Below are positions 6,960 to 14,488 of a DNA stretch of 15,940 bases, piece by piece. The position numbers and the translations under genes are program-made. The stretch is from CAYNFR01 sp964396595. GTDB taxonomy: Bacteria > Bacteroidota > Bacteroidia > Chitinophagales > Saprospiraceae. Location of the stretch: assembly GCA_964396595.1 (NCBI GenBank), contig CAYNFR010000047.1, forward strand, positions 1 to 15,940, in the 5' to 3' direction. The notes under the pieces were generated by a model. The model was given only the letters and a program-made list of their open reading frames with translations. It was not told the origin of the DNA and did not search any database. How positions within the stretch are numbered: the stretch's first letter is position 1; each line of letters begins with the position of its first letter.

Positions 6960-8150
6960 CTACAAACTCGACAAGGCTCTATCAAAATCAGCCTTCAAAT
7001 CATTAATATCTTCTATACCGACACTGACACGTATCAGGCCATCTGTGATACCATGCGCCAATCGTAATTCCCGATCGACATTGAGGTGTGACATGGAGGC
7101 GGGATGAAGGATCAATGTGTCCACGTCGCCCATTGTCGGGGCTAGGGACGCGATGCGGATAGTATTCATGAACGTGATACCGGCATCATAAGCTTTTTTG
7201 AGTTCGAAGGCCATCATGCCACCGAAATTTGACATTTGCCGGCAGGCGATATGGTGATCTTTATGGCTTGGCAATCCCAAATATCGAACCGATGCCACTT
7301 CGGGATGTTGTTGAATGTGCTCTGAAAGAGCCAGCGCATTTGACGCGTGTCTTTCCATACGGAGCGATAAGGTCTTCATCCCTGTATTGAGTAAGAAGGC
7401 ATCCCATGGATTACAGTTAGTCCCTAGCAGTTTAAAGGTCTTCCATAGTTGTTTATAGGACGCTGCTCCTTTGCCGATGATAATGCCGGATATACTGTTG
7501 CCATGGCCATTAAGATATTTGGTGCTGCTATGGACTATATAATCGATGCCATATTTGAAAGGTTGCTGTACGATAGGGGTGCAGAATGTATTATCCACCA
7601 CAGTGATGAGATCCTGTTTTTTGGCGAAGGCGGCTATTTCGGCGAGATCGACACAATCCAGACCTGGATTGGAGGGTGTCTCGAGATAGATCATCTTAAT
7701 GCTGGGGTCATTGGCGCGTAGCGAACTAAGTAGATCAATATCCGTGAGGGAGGTAAAAATAGGCTCTATGCCATATCTCGATAACAGTTTTAGCAACTCT
7801 GTCGATCCGCCGTAGAGATTTCCTTGTGTCAAGACTTTATCACCCGCTTTAAGTACTCCCATCACAACAGTAGCGATGGCGGACATTCCCGAAGAGCACA
7901 TGATACCGTAGGCGTCAGATACATCGGTGCCGGCGGTTTCCAGATCAGCGACTTTTTGGGCGACAGCATCTACAGTCGGATTGTTGAATCTGCTGTATAT
8001 ATGTCCTGTAGAAGGATCTTTAAAGACATCCATTCCCTGCTCTACACTATCAAATTCGAAAGAAGATGTCGCGTAAATGGGTAGTTGGTGTGGTTTGGTT
8101 GTGCGGGGATCACGGGGATCTTTCACACATAGAGTATGTATTGACTGCAT
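6960..8150 (-). CDS. PLP enzyme of Cys/Met metabolism (gamma family)
   Basis: This is a cystathionine gamma-synthase / gamma-lyase / methionine gamma-lyase family enzyme using pyridoxal phosphate (cytoplasm). From the ATG at 8148-8150 it is 396 residues, the usual length. Key residues are Tyr52 and Arg54 in IYSRFNNPT (cofactor phosphate from the neighbouring subunit), Tyr113 in NLYGGS (ring stacking), Asp186 in VVDNTF (pyridine nitrogen), Lys211 in HSSTKYLNGH (Schiff base) and Arg374 in LIRVSVG (substrate carboxylate). The position equivalent to the methionine gamma-lyase cysteine (Cys116 in Pseudomonas) is Gly115, which argues against a classical lyase of that type. It cannot be assigned to one reaction. 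The frame stays open upstream to 8315, but those 55 residues are read through a repeat (8286-8318) and low-complexity DNA and are not part of the family. Confidence 0.9.
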   Translation of the reverse strand: MQSIHTLCVKDPRDPRTTKPHQLPIYATSSFEFDSVEQGMDVFKDPSTGHIYSRFNNPTVDAVAQKVADLETAGTDVSDAYGIMCSSGMSAIATVVMGVLKAGDKVLTQGNLYGGSTELLKLLSRYGIEPIFTSLTDIDLLSSLRANDPSIKMIYLETPSNPGLDCVDLAEIAAFAKKQDLITVVDNTFCTPIVQQPFKYGIDYIVHSSTKYLNGHGNSISGIIIGKGAASYKQLWKTFKLLGTNCNPWDAFLLNTGMKTLSLRMERHASNALALSEHIQQHPEVASVRYLGLPSHKDHHIACRQMSNFGGMMAFELKKAYDAGITFMNTIRIASLAPTMGDVDTLILHPASMSHLNVDRELRLAHGITDGLIRVSVGIEDINDLKADFDRALSSL

Positions 8151-8285
8151 GAATATTGATTTTGACGGTAAAGCTAAGACATTGTGATTTACTAAAGCAT
8201 ATTGATAAAAAGGGGGGCTGGTTATGTATTTGGCAATAAAAGGGTGAAGGGGAGTTGTCTTTACGATAAGAGGGCATTTTATTCT

Positions 8286-8318
8286 CCCGCAGATATCGTA
8301 GAAAGGCGCAGACAAAAG
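8286..8318. repeat. CCCGCAGAT-type interspersed repeat, copy A
   Basis: A 33-bp segment beginning CCCGCAGATATCGTAG that matches copy B (8447-8479) at 27 of 33 positions by eye. The unit is built from GCAGAT words about 9 bp apart. I recall similar CGCAGATT-rich elements between genes of Bacteroidota (not checked here). It creates the false N-terminal extension of the PLP enzyme frame. Confidence 0.65.
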
Positions 8319-8446
8319 AACTTATCACGAACAGATCTGTGCTTATCAGTTTGATCAGCCTTATCTGTGTTCCACGCCTTATAGAGTGCTGATGACACGG
8401 AATAGGCAGATAGTCGAGGATGTGAAGCAGTGGTTATTTTTTTACC

Positions 8447-8479
8447 CCCGCAGATTGCGCAGATAGGCGCAGATACAAG
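8447..8479. repeat. CCCGCAGAT-type interspersed repeat, copy B
   Basis: A 33-bp segment beginning CCCGCAGATTGCGCAG in the same orientation as copy A, 161 bp further on. It is preceded by a T-run (8438-8443). It is more regular than copy A, with GCAGAT three times at 8-9 bp spacing. No terminal inverted repeats or target duplication are visible, so it is not a recognisable insertion element. Confidence 0.65.
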
Positions 8480-8736
8480 TTAGTTGGAAGAAACAGGGTT
8501 GAGCTGACCAAGTTTGTACAAAGCACTATCGGATGGTGCCAGGCCACAGATTGCGACCATCATCAAAGTGTTAAGGGCAATAGGAGGGCAAATTCAAGTA
8601 GGTCCAATGTCCACCTGAAACATTAATCGCATTAAAATGCAGCGTTGAGAGGAATGCTAAAGCGCAATCAGTGATAGTTATAGACACGATTCTGTGCAAA
8701 TACTTCCCCTAACAAAAAAATACCGACTTTTGCATC

Positions 8737-9795
8737 ATGGAAGAAATTGATTCGTTCGAGCCGGAAGATGAACCTACCTATAGATTGATTATTGTCGATC
8801 GAGGGCAAGAAAGTCTTAGGATCGATAAGTATCTAGTGAATCGACTTGAGAAAGTATCCCGTAATCGTATACAGACTGCTGTGGAATTTGGTGGTATTAT
8901 GGTCAATGATCACGTTGTCAGAGTAAACTATAAGGTACGTCCCCTTGATGTCATTAAGGTTACACTGCCTCCTGAGCACTCCCAAATACCGGTGATACCT
9001 GAAGATATTCCGCTTGATATCGTGTATGAAGACGAGTATCTGCTGGTAGTCAATAAACCTGCTGGTATGGTTGTACACCCCGGAGTGGGTAATCGCTCAG
9101 GGACCTTAGTCAATGCCCTGATGTATCACTATCAGAATACGCTGCCGCTAATGCCGGGCAACGAGCCTGATAGACCCGGACTAGTTCATAGGATAGACAA
9201 GGAGACATCCGGGCTGCTGATTATTGCTAAAGAGGAGAGCACGATGACTGATCTCGCTAAGCAGTTCTTTGAGCATACAATAGATAGGAGTTATGTCAGT
9301 CTTGTATGGGGTAATTTTGAAGAATCACAAGGCACGATAGAAGCGCATATCGGCAGACATCCCACAGATATGCTTCAGATGTATGTTTACCCCAATGGTG
9401 AAACAGGCAAATGGGCGAAGACACACTACCGTGTATTGGAGGATTTGTATTATGTCAGTCTGGTAGAATGTAAGCTCGAAACAGGTAGGACGCATCAGAT
9501 CAGAGTTCACATGAACTATCTGGGACATCCTGTTTTTAATGATAGGCGATACGGAGGTAATCGGGTTGTCAAAGGAACCATACATGCCAAATATCGACAG
9601 TTTGTGAATAATTGCTTCGAAGTCTGCCGACGTCATGCGCTCCATGCACAATCTCTGGGTTTTATGCATCCCATGAAGAAGGAGAGGATGCTATTTACCG
9701 TGGAACCTCCTGCTGATATGATTAATGTTTTGATAAAGTGGCGGGAATATGTAAGCTACAAAAAGGACTTACTTGTACAACAAGACGAAGATTAA
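8737..9795 (+). CDS. rluD: RluA-family 23S rRNA pseudouridine synthase
   Basis: It isomerises uridines to pseudouridine in large-subunit rRNA. The RluD type acts on helix 69 (positions 1911, 1915 and 1917 in E. coli). The 352-residue protein has an acidic N-terminal tail, an S4 RNA-binding domain (about 27-80, starting SLRIDKYLVNRL), the VVNKPAGMVVHPG motif (104-116), catalytic Asp154 in HRIDKETSGL, and the ETGRTHQIRVHMNYLGHPV and HALHAQSLGF motifs near the C-terminus. The S4 domain and VHPG favour RluD over RluA or RluC, though the exact target is inferred. It is about 25 residues longer than E. coli RluD because of both tails. The ATG is at 8737. It heads a plus-strand run with the next gene 7 bp downstream. 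Confidence 0.92.
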   Translation: MEEIDSFEPEDEPTYRLIIVDRGQESLRIDKYLVNRLEKVSRNRIQTAVEFGGIMVNDHVVRVNYKVRPLDVIKVTLPPEHSQIPVIPEDIPLDIVYEDEYLLVVNKPAGMVVHPGVGNRSGTLVNALMYHYQNTLPLMPGNEPDRPGLVHRIDKETSGLLIIAKEESTMTDLAKQFFEHTIDRSYVSLVWGNFEESQGTIEAHIGRHPTDMLQMYVYPNGETGKWAKTHYRVLEDLYYVSLVECKLETGRTHQIRVHMNYLGHPVFNDRRYGGNRVVKGTIHAKYRQFVNNCFEVCRRHALHAQSLGFMHPMKKERMLFTVEPPADMINVLIKWREYVSYKKDLLVQQDED

Positions 9796-9802
9796 GGTAG
9801 AG

Positions 9803-10846
9803 ATGATAGATGTCAAGGAGCGAATAGAGGCTTTACATGTATTGCGGAACGAGTTACGGGATAGTCCATATGGTGTTCCGGAGGAGATTGCTATGCTCAG
9901 TTATCAACAAAATCAATGGTTTACGCTGGATAATATCCGCAGGTCTATTCATGCCATAGCGGATAGAATGCTGAATCGAGAGGCACTGACAGATTGGGCT
10001 TCTCAATATGATTTGAGCGGTTCTTGTAAAAAAATAGGTATTGTGATGGCGGGTAATATCCCAGCCGTGGGTTTTCATGATTTATTGGCCTGCATAATTG
10101 CGGGGCACAGGGTCATTTATAAGACTTCATCTAAGGATGACATATTGATTCCTTATTTGATTGCTCGGCTCATCGACATTCAACCTGCGATGTCAGGTAT
10201 GATCGAAAAAGTGCAGCAATTGAGAGATTTTGATGCGGTCATCGCGACTGGATCTGATACGGCGGCGACGCATTTCGCGTATTATTTCAGAAATCACCCG
10301 CATCTTATCAGACATAATCGAAATTCGGTAGCAGTACTATCGGGACGGGAATCTCAGGCGGAAATTAAGCTTCTAGGTAAGGATATGTTTGATTATTTCG
10401 GTTTGGGCTGTCGCAATGTGTCTAAGCTATATATTCCGGCGGGATATACGCTAGCTGACATTTTTACTGGATTGACTGATTTTCATCATTTGATAGACCA
10501 TAATGCGTTCAAAAATAACTTTGATTACACATTTGCTTTGTACACACTGGCTCAGATTCCGTTTCTGACGAATAACGTCTTTATCCTCAAGGAAGATCAG
10601 GCGCTTGCCGGTCGTATCGGTACGATACATTACGAGTTCTATCATGATATTGAGGATGTGAAGTCCAAATTGAATTCTATAGAGGATAACATTCAGTGCA
10701 TAAGCACGAATATTGAAGAATGGGATAATAAGCATGTTGTGGCCTTCGGCCAATGTCAGGAGCCCGGTCTGATGGATTATGCTGATGGGGTAGATGTGAT
10801 GCATTTTTTGACTAAGGCTATATATGACAAGATCGGAAAAAGCTAA
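9803..10846 (+). CDS. LuxC-like acyl-CoA reductase
   Basis: The family reduces activated fatty acids (acyl-CoA or acyl-protein) to aldehydes with NADPH. The 347-residue protein has the LuxC/aldehyde-dehydrogenase-like features: VMAGNIPAVGFHDLLACIIAG (81-101), VIYKTS, the ATGSDTAA nucleotide-site motif (148-155) and FGLGCRNVSKLY (199-210), whose Cys203 is the expected catalytic thiol. I start at ATG 9803-9805, preceded by the purine-rich AAGGTAGAG, 7 bp after the rluD stop. An earlier in-frame TTG at 9773 would overlap rluD by 23 bp and add MYNKTKIKVE. Its end overlaps nth by 23 bp, so rluD, this gene and nth are probably one transcript. There are no lux, wax-ester or aldehyde-decarbonylase genes here, so the substrate is unknown. 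Homologues without bioluminescence occur in Bacteroidota (recollection). Confidence 0.85.
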   Translation: MIDVKERIEALHVLRNELRDSPYGVPEEIAMLSYQQNQWFTLDNIRRSIHAIADRMLNREALTDWASQYDLSGSCKKIGIVMAGNIPAVGFHDLLACIIAGHRVIYKTSSKDDILIPYLIARLIDIQPAMSGMIEKVQQLRDFDAVIATGSDTAATHFAYYFRNHPHLIRHNRNSVAVLSGRESQAEIKLLGKDMFDYFGLGCRNVSKLYIPAGYTLADIFTGLTDFHHLIDHNAFKNNFDYTFALYTLAQIPFLTNNVFILKEDQALAGRIGTIHYEFYHDIEDVKSKLNSIEDNIQCISTNIEEWDNKHVVAFGQCQEPGLMDYADGVDVMHFLTKAIYDKIGKS

Positions 10847-11471
10847 AGCCATTCAAGAGATTTTGGATAAGCTGTATCCTGAGACGCCTGTCCCACTTGA
10901 CCACGCGGATAATTACACATTGTTAATAGCGGTACTGCTCAGTGCCCAATGCACTGACGAGCGGGTCAATAAGGTTACGCCGCATTTATTTGCTTTAGCA
11001 TCTAATCCTTATGATATGATGCAGCATTCGGTCGAGGAAATCAAAGAAATAATCAGACCTTGTGGCCTCTCGCCTGCCAAGTCAAAAGCCATTCATGCAC
11101 TCTCCAGCATACTTGTGGAAAAATATTATGGCGAAGTGCCTAAGGACTGGCAAGCACTCGAAAGCCTTCCCGGGGTCGGTCATAAGACAGCATCGGTAGT
11201 GATGTCTCAGGGATTTGGAGTGCCAGCATTTCCCGTGGATACGCACATTCATAGATTGGCATTTCGTTGGGGCTTGAGTACAGGTAAAAATGTAGAAAAG
11301 ACGGAGAAAGATCTAAAGCGTATTTTTAAGAAGGATACATGGAATAAGTTACATCTTCAGATCATCTTCTTTGGGCGTGAATATTGTCCTGCTCGCGGAC
11401 ATGTGGTTGAGAATTGTCCTATTTGCTCGATATACGGAAGAAAAAGGTCTTTTAAAAAGGATAGTTTATAG
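10824..11471 (+). CDS. nth: Endonuclease III (DNA glycosylase/AP lyase)
   Basis: This base-excision repair enzyme removes oxidised pyrimidines and cuts at the abasic site. The 215-residue protein has the DNA-contact segment LLIAVLLSAQCTDERVN (33-49), the helix-hairpin-helix LPGVGHKTA (115-123) with catalytic Lys121, and Asp139 in FPVDTHIHR. The C-terminal cysteine motif is altered. Instead of C-x6-C-x2-C-x5-C there are Cys188, Cys198 and Cys201 (C-x9-C-x2-C) and no fourth cysteine before the end, so a normal 4Fe-4S cluster is doubtful. The ATG at 10824 lies inside the preceding gene (23-bp overlap), which suggests translational coupling. The 3' end overlaps the convergent tamL by 20 bp. MutY is excluded because there is no C-terminal NUDIX-like domain. 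Confidence 0.93.
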   Translation: MTRSEKAKAIQEILDKLYPETPVPLDHADNYTLLIAVLLSAQCTDERVNKVTPHLFALASNPYDMMQHSVEEIKEIIRPCGLSPAKSKAIHALSSILVEKYYGEVPKDWQALESLPGVGHKTASVVMSQGFGVPAFPVDTHIHRLAFRWGLSTGKNVEKTEKDLKRIFKKDTWNKLHLQIIFFGREYCPARGHVVENCPICSIYGRKRSFKKDSL

Positions 11472-13734
11472 CAAAGGTAATATTGCCCAGATAACCGTTA
11501 TAGGCACCATTAGTGAGGATATATCTGCTATTGGTTTCCGGATCGGGGAAGGGATTACGTAATTTATACCCGAAATCAAAGCGCAGCAAGAAGTAATCAA
11601 AGTCTGCCCTGATACCCCAGCCAAAATTGACCGCCATCTGGTCTATGATGTCTCGCGAAAGTTTGGAGCCGGGGCGAGAAGCGTCAGATTTTAGTGTCCA
11701 TACATTGCCTGCATCCACAAAAAGTGCACCTTCCCAAAACCAAAATAGATCAAATCTGTACTCTGCATTCATCTCTAGCTTAAACTCGCCTGTTTGAAAA
11801 AACGGTTGCCCCGGTCTAGGGTTTAAAATAGCCAAAGAATGGGCACCCGGGCCTAGTTCCCTGAGCTGCCACCCACGCATACTATTAGGCCCACCGACGA
11901 AATATTGCCTCACGAAAGGCACCTCCGTACTGCCTGTAAAAGGTACAGCAATGGCCGTATTAAATCGTGCAGCGAATGAAGATCTTTCTTTTACATTGGT
12001 ATTATAACGTATATCCGCTTCCAATCTAAAAAACTCAGCAAAATTTATTCCGCCTAACTTCCATTTCTCTCTAGAAAAGATTCTATTTAAAAAATATGTC
12101 TCAATCCCTGAGAACTCAAGATTATTGATGAAAGTAAGTGAAGATTTATTATTGAGGGTTAATTCTCTAAAATAGCTCAAGTCTTTGATGAGGAATCCAC
12201 TAAGCAGATAGTTTTCAAAACTCTTTGCAAGCAAAGGGTTATTCATCAATATCTCATCTCTGAATCGATCTTTGATATCGGTATTTAAAATGCTGATTCC
12301 CAGCGGCTTGTAAATCCATCTGCTTTTGGAAGTAGGTTGGTACACATACGATATATTGGCATTGACGGTGCGTAGATTGTAAAAATTTAAGATGCTCGTG
12401 GTGCCAAAATTAAAGTCAATATCTGTATTAGTAGATTGTTCATAGTTTCTGACCTCTTCTGAAGTCATAAAGCCTATTTTTTTTAATAGATTAGGAAAGT
12501 TAAACACTTTAATGAGCTTAGGAACTTCAAATCTATTGTTGAATTGAATAGATAGAGAGTTGGCTTGTAAGTTAGATAAATTCAACTCAAATGTTCCGTT
12601 TACGCCAAATGAATGTCTGATGGCTTTATTATTGAAATTTCTGTTTTGTAGCCCTACGGATCCATTAAATCCGATTAAATCTTGATCGGTGATTTGGTTA
12701 AAGTTGGAATAAAAAAAGTTTACACCCATATCATACGCCCATTTATTGTCTCTTGGTGTCATATAAATGTTGTAATGATAAGTAGAATCAGAAGGTGATA
12801 TTACATACGGATCGAGTGTTACAAGGCGATAGGCGGGGAGCTTGTACGTGTTTCTGGTAGTCTTAAATTCATCTTCCTTGCGATAAATATCGCCTTGACG
12901 TAAAGCGATGGCTCTGTGGATGACAGACGGATCAACTATAAACTCATCACTTCTGGAATAGTATTTTACATTTTCAATAGTAGTCATGTTGGCTTCTATC
13001 ATACGAGCGGAGGTATGATGCTCAGTATATACATTTATATCTCCGATGCGATATCTGATGTGCTGTGTCCCCTCCAGCGGACCATAAATAAAAATGGTTG
13101 CAATGATTCCTTGATCAGTAAGATCGCCCCGGAATTCTATAAAATTCGTATTAAATTCGGCGTAGCCATTGTTTTTTAATACATCTATAATGCGGGTTCT
13201 TTCTCTATCAAATATCTGGGCATCAAGCGGTGTGCCTATTTTTATTATACTGTCTGTTTCTGTGGGTTGGATAAAAGCTAGTAGTAATGGATCTTCACTT
13301 TCGTAGCGCAATTCGGCGACATAGGCTCGGTCATTCAAGATGATATCATAGGTAAGTTCGAGTTTGCGTCCGACTGGTTTTTCGGAGTAGCTCACCTCGG
13401 CATCGTAGAATCCTTTGTTGTTGCGCAAATATTTTTGGAGCGTGCCTTGTGTTTCTTGTGTAAGTCTGCGATCGTATATGGTCAATGCCTTACCATAAGT
13501 CCTTGGGTTGAGGGGGTTTTTCTTGACTGGCTCCTGTTTTAGAAAGGTTTTAAGATCTGCTTGCAGAGCCCCTTTATTCACCCTTGGATCGGTGGTAATA
13601 AGCTTGATGGTTGACGCTGTCAATGCGATTTCCGATTCTGGTAGATTTTTGAGCCCGCTACAGGATGATAGCGAAAATATGGTCAAAAGTATAATCGCTA
13701 TCTTTGTTACTAAACTTACGCCCCTACATCGCAT
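11452..13734 (-). CDS. tamL: TamA/BamA-type outer-membrane lipoprotein (TamL-like)
   Basis: This is an Omp85-family barrel that helps insert proteins into the outer membrane; the lipidated Bacteroidota form is called TamL. From the ATG at 13732-13734 it has 760 residues. A lipoprotein signal peptide (MRCRGVSLVTKIAIILLTIF, then SLSSC) carries the modified Cys25. POTRA-like periplasmic repeats follow (about 40-330, with NNKGFYDAEV and NNGYAEFNTNFIEF typical of that fold), then a 16-strand-type barrel (about 345-760). The conserved loop motif is FVGGPNSMRGW with Arg620. The protein ends in Phe (INYPF), as expected for an outer-membrane barrel. An upstream GTG (13747-13749) could add five residues. 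The 3' end overlaps nth by 20 bp; the start overlaps the trmH-family start. No tamB gene is in the window. Confidence 0.9.
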   Translation of the reverse strand: MRCRGVSLVTKIAIILLTIFSLSSCSGLKNLPESEIALTASTIKLITTDPRVNKGALQADLKTFLKQEPVKKNPLNPRTYGKALTIYDRRLTQETQGTLQKYLRNNKGFYDAEVSYSEKPVGRKLELTYDIILNDRAYVAELRYESEDPLLLAFIQPTETDSIIKIGTPLDAQIFDRERTRIIDVLKNNGYAEFNTNFIEFRGDLTDQGIIATIFIYGPLEGTQHIRYRIGDINVYTEHHTSARMIEANMTTIENVKYYSRSDEFIVDPSVIHRAIALRQGDIYRKEDEFKTTRNTYKLPAYRLVTLDPYVISPSDSTYHYNIYMTPRDNKWAYDMGVNFFYSNFNQITDQDLIGFNGSVGLQNRNFNNKAIRHSFGVNGTFELNLSNLQANSLSIQFNNRFEVPKLIKVFNFPNLLKKIGFMTSEEVRNYEQSTNTDIDFNFGTTSILNFYNLRTVNANISYVYQPTSKSRWIYKPLGISILNTDIKDRFRDEILMNNPLLAKSFENYLLSGFLIKDLSYFRELTLNNKSSLTFINNLEFSGIETYFLNRIFSREKWKLGGINFAEFFRLEADIRYNTNVKERSSFAARFNTAIAVPFTGSTEVPFVRQYFVGGPNSMRGWQLRELGPGAHSLAILNPRPGQPFFQTGEFKLEMNAEYRFDLFWFWEGALFVDAGNVWTLKSDASRPGSKLSRDIIDQMAVNFGWGIRADFDYFLLRFDFGYKLRNPFPDPETNSRYILTNGAYNGYLGNITFAINYPF
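13699..13706 (+). promoter_or_regulatory. TAnnTTTG box for trmH inside tamL
   Basis: TATCTTTG matches the Bacteroidota -7 consensus exactly, 26 bp before the ATG of the methyltransferase gene. It lies within the tamL signal-peptide coding region. No TTG is present at the expected -33 distance. With no spacer between the two genes, a promoter in this position is required unless trmH is transcribed from further away. Confidence 0.45.
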
Positions 13735-14479
13735 GTTATCTAATGCCACAATAAAGCTTATTGACTCCTTAAAACTAAAAAAGTACCGTCAAAAGTATGG
13801 CCTTTTTATTGTTGAAGGTCAAAAGGCAATAAGAACTGTCAATATTGCTGCCTCTGATAGTTTCTCTAAGGTGATTATGTCCATGGCGCTTAAGGGTGGA
13901 GAGCACATGCTTTCATTCAATGAATCTGTCGAGATTGAATATGGTACGGATGTTCAACTTCAGAAATTGGGCTTTTTTGAGACCGGGACGGAGATGATTG
14001 CGCTGTGCAGAATTCCTGAATACGATCCGAAGGAAGTATTGGCGCTAAGTGCCAAAATCATTTATCTCGACGACGTTCAAGATCCCGGCAATGTGGGTAC
14101 TATTATTCGCTTGGCGGACTGGTATGGCATTGATACCGTCTGTCGCAATGTCGGATCAGCAGATTTTTATAACCCCAAGACGGTTCAAAGTACTAAAGGC
14201 AGCATAGCCTCTTGTCGACTGATCACGATGGATATTGCTAGCTTTACCGAGGCAAATAAACTGCCCATTATCGCAAGTACACTTGAAGGCAGTACTAAGC
14301 CTGTCAGCGGATTAGAGCGATTCTGTCTCGTGATCGGCAATGAAAGTCAAGGTGTCAATCCAGACCTGATCGCTGCGGCTAGCCATAATATATTTATCAA
14401 TGGTGCATCGAGTCGCCACGCAGAATCACTCAATGCGGCTGTTAGTACTGGTATTTTACTGGATCGGTTAAGTGGCTAG
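13733..14479 (+). CDS. TrmH/SpoU-family RNA methyltransferase
   Basis: A SPOUT enzyme that 2'-O-methylates a ribose in rRNA or tRNA using S-adenosylmethionine. The 248-residue protein has an N-terminal substrate-binding domain of the L30e-like type (LKLKKYRQKYGLFIVEGQK, 13-31) and the trefoil-knot catalytic domain. Motif 1 is DDVQDPGNVGTIIRLADWYG with Asn120 and Arg126, FYNPKTVQSTKGS follows (145-157), motif 2 is LVIGNESQGV (199-208), and motif 3 is ESLNAAVSTGILLDRL (231-246). The target is unknown; RlmB-like or mitochondrial MRM-like 23S rRNA methyltransferases are the nearest groups. I start at ATG 13733. The frame is open upstream to 13508, but that stretch is antisense to tamL and lacks family features, and a later start would delete the conserved N-terminus. 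The next gene converges 9 bp away. Confidence 0.92.
   Translation: MLSNATIKLIDSLKLKKYRQKYGLFIVEGQKAIRTVNIAASDSFSKVIMSMALKGGEHMLSFNESVEIEYGTDVQLQKLGFFETGTEMIALCRIPEYDPKEVLALSAKIIYLDDVQDPGNVGTIIRLADWYGIDTVCRNVGSADFYNPKTVQSTKGSIASCRLITMDIASFTEANKLPIIASTLEGSTKPVSGLERFCLVIGNESQGVNPDLIAAASHNIFINGASSRHAESLNAAVSTGILLDRLSG
13790..13797 (-). promoter_or_regulatory. TAnnTTTG box for tamL inside trmH
   Basis: On the minus strand the bases read TACTTTTG, an exact match to the -7 consensus, 55 bp before the tamL ATG and inside the first 65 bp of the methyltransferase gene. No matching TTG is visible further upstream. Together with 13699-13706 it gives crossing promoters, each within the other gene. Confidence 0.4.
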
Positions 14480-14488
14480 AGAGACGAA

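Larger units (their letters stand above)
8151..8736. other. Divergent spacer with interspersed repeats
   Basis: These 586 bp between two divergent genes hold no believable gene. Two copies of a CCCGCAGAT-type repeat lie at 8286-8318 and 8447-8479. Copy A is followed by a perfect palindrome ACAGATCTGT (8331-8340) and by further ATCTGTG and ATCAG words to about 8380. I found no clean TAnnTTTG box for either flanking gene. TAGCTTTA on the minus strand, about 25 bp before the PLP enzyme ATG, is one base off. Confidence 0.6.

Noticed and set aside
8151..8315. N-terminal extension of the PLP enzyme frame
   Set aside because: The 55 extra residues are read through an interspersed repeat and have no family similarity; the ATG at 8150 gives the normal 396-residue length.
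8286..8479. CRISPR-like or insertion-sequence interpretation of the CCCGCAGAT repeats
   Set aside because: Only two diverged copies, spaced by 128 bp, with no regular spacers, no terminal inverted repeats and no transposase or cas gene in the window.
9773..9802. TTG start for the acyl-CoA reductase
   Set aside because: The ATG at 9803 lies just after the rluD stop and has a purine-rich leader; the added residues come from the rluD C-terminal coding sequence in another frame.
13508..13732. Upstream extension of the methyltransferase frame
   Set aside because: It is antisense to the tamL signal peptide and first periplasmic residues, which are clearly coding; the extension has no SpoU-family feature.
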